Positions 63,057-64,000 of a stretch of DNA of 64,000 nt are shown here, piece by piece. The stretch is from contig OZ242360.1 of the NCBI GenBank assembly GCA_965208775.1, positions 62,001-126,000 of the forward strand. The letters are read 5' to 3'. A program made the position numbers and the translations under genes. Origin of the DNA: JAPOVO01 sp026708165. Its GTDB lineage: Bacteria; Chloroflexota; UBA11872; VXNJ01. The first letter of the stretch is position 1. Every line of letters starts with the position of its first letter. The notes beneath the pieces were generated by a model. It was not told the DNA's origin, did no database searches, and saw only the letters and a list, made by a program, of their open reading frames with translations.

Positions 63057-63089
63057 GGAGCGCGTGCGGGCACTGCCCGCGCGCGCTCC
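63057..63089 (+). promoter_or_regulatory. Strong hairpin between solute-binding protein and permease genes
   Basis: A 15-bp stem with one G-T pair (GGAGCGCGTGCGGGC / GCCCGCGCGCGCTCC) and loop ACT, 16 bp after the binding-protein stop. There is no T-run. As in other ABC operons, it may protect the upstream mRNA or limit permease expression so that more binding protein than permease is made. Confidence 0.65.
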
Positions 63090-63117
63090 CGGTATATCTC
63101 TCTGATCTGCAACACGA

Positions 63118-64000
63118 ATGCAACTAGCTGGCGCGTCACCATCCGGTAACCGGCCCCGCTGGGTGCGCGACCTTCAGCGGGACGCCTTGGGCTACAGCTT
63201 CGCCGGCCCCGCGGTCATTCTGCTGGTCATATTCTCCATAGTCGCTATCGTCGTCTCGTTATGGATCAGCTTCCATGAATGGACGTTCCTGCGGGACGAA
63301 CGTCCCTGGGTAGGGCTCGAAAACTACGCCAAAGCACTCGACGATCCGGTCTTCGGCAAGGCTTTCAGGAATACGGCCAGATATGCGGCTATCGTCGTCC
63401 CCGCAATAACCGGGCTGGGTCTGCTGCTGGCGCTGATCGGCAACGAGGCCCGGCAGGGCAGGGCGGTCTTTCGGACGATCTTCTTCATTCCGACGCTGAC
63501 GCCGTTGGTAGTCCTCTCGTTCCTCTGGATCTGGCTTTTCGAGCCGACCGGGTCGTTCAACATTGTCCTGGAGAAGCTGGGGCTGCCGACGCCGAACTGG
63601 CTTATGGACCCAGTCATGGCGCCCTTCGCGATCATCATCATGTCAGTCTGGGCGCACGTGGGCTACTACATGGTGATATTCATGGCGGGGCTGGCCGACA
63701 TTCCCCAGATCTACTACGACGCCTCCGAGGTCGACGGCGCCAACATCTTTCAGCGCTTCTGGCACATAACGCTGCCATTGCTGCGAAATACCCTGATTTT
63801 CGTCGTGGTGATTCTGGCGATCGGCGCGTTTCAAGTCTTCGATCAGGTCTATTTGATGACCAGAGGCGGACCGGACAACTCGACCGAGGTCATGCAGGCG
63901 CTGATCTACAAGCAGGGCTTCGAGTTCTTCCACATGGGCTATGCGTCCGCAATGGCATGGTATCTGTTCGCCGCGATAGCGTTTTTCACGGCGATTCAGA
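63118..64000 (+). CDS. ABC sugar transporter permease, MalF/UgpA type (cut by window end)
   Basis: At least 294 codons of an inner-membrane permease; the stop lies beyond the window. After a short hydrophilic N-terminus come hydrophobic helices starting at YSFAGPAVILLVIFSIVAI, then the periplasmic-loop segment WVGLENYAKALDDPVFGKA, which is typical of sugar permeases. The cytoplasmic EAA loop reads EVDGANIFQRFWHITLPLL (near residue 209) and contacts the ATPase. The ATG at 63118 gives a family-like length. A second permease and possibly an ATPase would be expected just beyond the edge. Confidence 0.9.
   Translation, partial: MQLAGASPSGNRPRWVRDLQRDALGYSFAGPAVILLVIFSIVAIVVSLWISFHEWTFLRDERPWVGLENYAKALDDPVFGKAFRNTARYAAIVVPAITGLGLLLALIGNEARQGRAVFRTIFFIPTLTPLVVLSFLWIWLFEPTGSFNIVLEKLGLPTPNWLMDPVMAPFAIIIMSVWAHVGYYMVIFMAGLADIPQIYYDASEVDGANIFQRFWHITLPLLRNTLIFVVVILAIGAFQVFDQVYLMTRGGPDNSTEVMQALIYKQGFEFFHMGYASAMAWYLFAAIAFFTAIQ

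Overview
The window looks like a chromosomal contig from an uncultivated member of the Chloroflexota (a SAR202/Dehalococcoidia-like lineage is my best guess). The evidence is indirect: GC content is roughly 60% by eye, TTG and GTG starts are common, lysine/DAP synthesis uses a DapL-type aminotransferase next to dapF, and the sugar-ABC solute-binding lipoprotein carries the Val/Glu/Lys-rich stretch after the lipid-anchored Cys that is typical of Chloroflexota. No rRNA, CRISPR array, insertion sequence or prophage was seen.

Layout. 1-7.1 kb: an isoprenoid/mismatch-repair run on + (dxr 3' part, rseP, ispG, mutS, mutL). 7.3-10.4 kb on -: a folate C1 operon transcribed fchA-folD-fhs. 10.7-15.1 kb on +: miaA, dapF, dapL-like, hflX. 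15.2-19.7 kb on -: a GDYXXLXY/DUF2157 membrane pair, a tyrosine recombinase and a YugP-like protease, interrupted by repeat-rich non-coding DNA. 20.5-25 kb: a DUF3048 lipoprotein, a small membrane protein, an RNase J-like metallo-hydrolase, a degenerate cyclase-family protein and a LysM protein. 25.3-31.8 kb: tRNA-His, a leader/terminator region, guaB, greA, lysS, serS and a TIM-barrel protein. 31.8-35 kb on -: a MidA/NDUFAF7-like methyltransferase and a hydantoinase-A-like protein. 35-47.8 kb on +: rex and a complex I operon (nuoA, C, D, G, H, I, J, K, L, M, N). 48-54.4 kb: envelope-type genes (two glycosyltransferases, a B12/radical-SAM protein, an RfbD-like reductase) and a class III aminotransferase. 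54.6-64 kb: a catabolic block (neutral-ceramidase-like, SMP-30, Gfo/Idh/MocA, GH20, and an ABC solute-binding protein plus a permease cut by the window end), with thyX inside it.

How the genes connect. FchA, FolD and Fhs would together interconvert formate and methylene-THF. FolD appears to lack its cyclohydrolase residues, so FchA probably does that step. ThyX then uses methylene-THF. Rex (an NADH/NAD+ sensor), with a Rex-like operator upstream, heads the NADH dehydrogenase operon, which lacks nuoB, nuoE and nuoF here. The right-hand block fits uptake and breakdown of amino-sugar or glycolipid substrates.

Most unusual points: five intergenic copies of CTT(G/T)ACATAA that match the XerD arm of dif sites, one just upstream of a tyrosine recombinase; missing nuoB with nuoA and nuoC only 16 bp apart; apparent non-standard start codons for hyuA (ACG, behind a perfect Shine-Dalgarno) and nuoG (ATA), and no usable start for hflX; a FolD without Lys54/Gln98 equivalents; a leaderless 18-codon ORF followed by a terminator; and a radical-SAM protein with a CX16CX2C spacing.
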